NCBI GenBank assembly: GCA_002683155.1
Contig: NYST01000014.1
Coordinates: 1 to 9,148 of the forward strand
Direction: 5' to 3'
Source: Methanobacteriota archaeon
GTDB taxonomy: Archaea > Thermoplasmatota > Poseidoniia > Poseidoniales > Thalassarchaeaceae
DNA length: 9,148 nt
Shown: in pieces, positions 7,368 to 9,148 of the stretch
How positions within the stretch are numbered: the first letter of the stretch is position 1
Layout: every line of letters begins with the position of its first letter
Position numbers and translations under genes: made by a program
The notes under the pieces: model-generated
Seen by the model: the letters and a program-made list of their open reading frames with translations, nothing else
What the model was told of the DNA's origin: nothing
The model's database searches: none

Positions 7368-8429
7368 TCAGATTCTTTTCGGGTTACTCCATCGAGAATC
7401 GGACGGCGGTCTGGAAATCTGGAGGTACCTCCACCTTTCAATATCATATATCGGATAAAGCCATTTTTTATTCACACCAGAAGCTAGTCTTGATGACAGG
7501 CATGCTTCAGCCCAGTTTTCTGGTCCCTCACTTGTTGGATCGACGACTAACCACGGTGCATGCCCTTCACCAACTTCACCAGAATAGCACCGCCATGTAG
7601 TTCCATATTTGAAACCAGATCGCGTGTTCAATCCCCTGCTCCATAAGTCATTCAATATGCTTGCAGTAACTGACATTGAATCCTTATCATTGGAATAGAT
7701 GACCTCTGATTCAATTCGATCCAATTGCCGGCCACCATGAAGTGGGATGCCCACTGATTCGTGCGGCCACATCTTAACTGACGGGTAGAAGTCCCCATTT
7801 TCACCTAGGGGGGATCTATCGAGATTTGAGATATCAGAAATAATTTCGATCGTCAACTCTGCCATGTCTCCAGTTGGATCCGCCTCGCTTAGACGGTATG
7901 TAACCACAGAGTGCTCTTCGTCTATTACCAGTACTTCGGGAATTCTACCCCTATCTTCAACCTCCACACACCACAATAGTAGATCTTCCAGAGTAGTCAG
8001 TCCGCCATTTGGTTTATCGTGCAAAAGATCTTTTGATTCAAACCAAATTATTTCCGACTCCGGATCACCCCTACTTGGGTGATTTTCAGAAGACCACCTC
8101 ATTGCCCATGATCTACTGGGTTTGAGCCCCAGTGCCTCAAAATTTTCAGATAGGACAACTTTGTTTCCGGATAACCTCAAAGCCTCAAGTATCGCAGCCT
8201 CCTGCAATATCTTGTCGTTATTGCAAATCCTTTGTTCGATCCACTTGGAATAAGAATCCTCTTCTTCCAGGCCGATGAATTCGACACCTCTATGTTCTCT
8301 GCAGAAAATCACTTCGGAGTCTGCAAGTAGCAGTCCGGTTCCATCGGTTAGTATTCCTATAGCTGACTTCTCCCATAGCCGGCTAAATGCAGAACCGTCG
8401 TATAGCATTCTATTCTCACGGTCTTGCAT
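7368..8429 (-). CDS. endA: tRNA-splicing endonuclease, fused two-unit (alpha-prime) archaeal type
   Basis: This enzyme cuts introns from precursor tRNAs at bulge-helix-bulge sites, leaving 2',3'-cyclic phosphate ends. The C-terminal 100 residues carry the catalytic domain: LNDLWSRGLNTRSGFKYGTTWRCY (from 259) matches the family L-x-x-R-G-x-x-x-x-x-G-x-K-[FY]-G pattern. The catalytic triad is most likely Y282, H290 (in EGHAPWLVV) and K321 (in SGVNKKW); the end IERWRYLQISRP fits the last strand. Single-unit archaeal enzymes have about 180 residues. At 353, this one fits the tandem form seen in Archaeoglobus and Thermoplasma, which works as a homodimer. The N-terminal half (about 1-200) would be the non-catalytic repeat and is strongly diverged. 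The gene is convergent with the M6 protease and divergent from the kinase gene. An in-frame ATG lies at residue 8, but ATG 8429 fits a leaderless mRNA better. Confidence 0.83.
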   Translation of the reverse strand: MQDRENRMLYDGSAFSRLWEKSAIGILTDGTGLLLADSEVIFCREHRGVEFIGLEEEDSYSKWIEQRICNNDKILQEAAILEALRLSGNKVVLSENFEALGLKPSRSWAMRWSSENHPSRGDPESEIIWFESKDLLHDKPNGGLTTLEDLLLWCVEVEDRGRIPEVLVIDEEHSVVTYRLSEADPTGDMAELTIEIISDISNLDRSPLGENGDFYPSVKMWPHESVGIPLHGGRQLDRIESEVIYSNDKDSMSVTASILNDLWSRGLNTRSGFKYGTTWRCYSGEVGEGHAPWLVVDPTSEGPENWAEACLSSRLASGVNKKWLYPIYDIERWRYLQISRPPSDSRWSNPKRI

Positions 8430-8449
8430 CGTTCTTTCGAAGGGGCTAA

Positions 8450-8457
8450 CAAATTAG
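8450..8457 (-). promoter_or_regulatory. Candidate TATA box for endA
   Basis: Read on the minus strand this is CTAATTTG, centred about 25 bases upstream of the endA ATG at 8429. That is the distance expected if transcription begins at the start codon (leaderless mRNA). No ribosome-binding site precedes endA, which agrees. The match to an archaeal TATA consensus is weak. Confidence 0.3.
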
Positions 8458-8467
8458 ACGCTATCCC

Positions 8468-8475
8468 CAAATATC
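8468..8475 (+). promoter_or_regulatory. Candidate TATA box for the HldE-like kinase
   Basis: CAAATATC is centred about 30 bases before ATG 8502, which predicts a transcript start a few bases upstream of the ATG, with no room for a ribosome-binding site. It lies in the 72-base divergent region shared with endA. This is inferred from spacing and AT-richness only. Confidence 0.35.
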
Positions 8476-8501
8476 ATCTGTTAAACCTCGCTCGGCACAA
8501 T

Positions 8502-9148
8502 ATGGACGACAATCCAGATATTACTCGTCAGGAAAGTCTGACAAGACTTAGCTCCTTACTAGAATCAATAGACGGCTCAAAAGTAACACTAATTGGCGAT
8601 ACCATGCTTGATAGATACCATCACGGATTTGCTAACAATCTAAATTCTACAGCCCCCGTCCCAGTATTGAAAATAATTGATTCGGATGAGTCTCCAGGTG
8701 CTTCTGCTCACATAGCAATCGGACTTACATCATTTGGAATGAATGTATCATTCCATACGGCAGTTGGTGATGATTCCGAGGCTTCCTCAATCATTTCCAA
8801 TCTGAAGTCCTTGGGCGTCGATAGTGAAAATATCATCCAGGTCAAGGATCGTATTACTCTGACAAAAATTCGATTTTTTGGCAGTAGAGAAAGCCTCCTC
8901 GATCGTAGCCAGATACTCCTTCAGGCCGATAGAGGGCCAAACGAAGATATTGAAAGCAATATTTCAGCTGCTCTAATTGAATCGGCAAGCTCCAATATTC
9001 CTGACAGTTGTGCATTAGTAATCTCTGACTATGATAAGGGCGTTGTAACAATCGACGGCGCGCAATCTCTGATTTCTATGGCAAGTGATTTTGGAATACC
9101 AGTTATTGTAGATCCCAAACTAACTGGTTTGGAAAAGAGCAGGGGTGC
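8502..9148 (+). CDS. hldE: RfaE/HldE-like sugar kinase (PfkB/ribokinase superfamily), 3'-truncated by window edge
   Basis: Translation from ATG 8502 stays open to the right edge (215 complete codons). It matches the kinase half of HldE/RfaE, which phosphorylates heptose 7-phosphate at C1 on the way to ADP-heptose. Visible motifs are LIGDTMLDRY (30-39), TAPVPVLKI (50-58), PGASAHIAIGL (65-75), AVGDDSEA, TKIRFF, ISDYDKGVVT (near 170) and VIVDPKL (near 205). The order and spacing follow RfaE domain I. Two positions differ from the usual RfaE kinase: the R-I-S-P-E before APVPV is N-L-N-S-T, and the sugar-binding G-G-A-A-N signature is G-A-S-A-H, losing the second Gly and the Asn. The DTxGAGD ATP-site motif and any C-terminal cytidylyltransferase domain would lie beyond the edge. 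The sugar may therefore not be heptose; a general PfkB kinase is the alternative. Confidence 0.78.
   Translation, partial: MDDNPDITRQESLTRLSSLLESIDGSKVTLIGDTMLDRYHHGFANNLNSTAPVPVLKIIDSDESPGASAHIAIGLTSFGMNVSFHTAVGDDSEASSIISNLKSLGVDSENIIQVKDRITLTKIRFFGSRESLLDRSQILLQADRGPNEDIESNISAALIESASSNIPDSCALVISDYDKGVVTIDGAQSLISMASDFGIPVIVDPKLTGLEKSRG

Noticed and set aside
8854..9051. Minus-strand open frame opposite the kinase
   Set aside because: The plus strand here carries clear kinase motifs, and the minus-strand product has no recognisable feature; it is a shadow frame.

Overview
The window looks like a chromosomal segment of a mesophilic euryarchaeon, most plausibly a marine Thermoplasmata-related lineage (Marine Group II / Poseidoniales type). 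The firmest evidence for Archaea is a minus-strand gene that ends in the catalytic domain of the archaeal/eukaryal tRNA-splicing endonuclease. Its length fits the fused, two-unit form. Archaeal-type Shine-Dalgarno motifs (GGAGGT, GAGGTGG), very short spacers, overlapping stop/start codons and probable leaderless genes agree with this. The clade assignment is inference from gene content and moderate GC; no marker gene proves it.

Layout. Bases 1-460 hold the 3' part of a CPBP (Rce1-like) membrane protease gene, cut by the left edge. Bases 536-3464 hold a complete three-gene operon for proton-translocating NAD(P) transhydrogenase: pntAA, pntAB and pntB, with coding overlaps of 7 and 1 bases. Bases 3528-5314 hold a translationally coupled pair. 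The first gene encodes an exported, membrane-anchored protein with a CxCH motif and a reelin-like / choice-of-anchor V type domain. The second encodes a divergent TatC. Bases 5353-7332 encode a secreted, C-terminally anchored M6-family zinc metalloprotease. A perfect 8-bp inverted repeat sits in the 35-bp gap to the convergent endA gene (8429-7368, minus strand). A 72-bp divergent intergenic region then leads to an RfaE/HldE-like PfkB-family sugar kinase (from 8502) that runs off the right edge.

How the genes work together. The Pnt operon couples the proton gradient to NADPH formation. The middle of the window is mostly cell-envelope and secretion: an exported redox- or ligand-binding-like membrane protein with a twin-arginine-like leader next to the Tat translocase core, then an exported protease, with a membrane protease at the left edge and a nucleotide-sugar type kinase at the right edge. 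endA is tRNA housekeeping. No mobile element, CRISPR array, rRNA or tRNA was recognised, and no gene-free stretch exceeds about 75 bases. I found no clearly novel multi-gene system. The points most worth a second look are the CxCH/twin-arginine protein coupled to tatC, and the altered sugar-binding signature in the HldE-like kinase.
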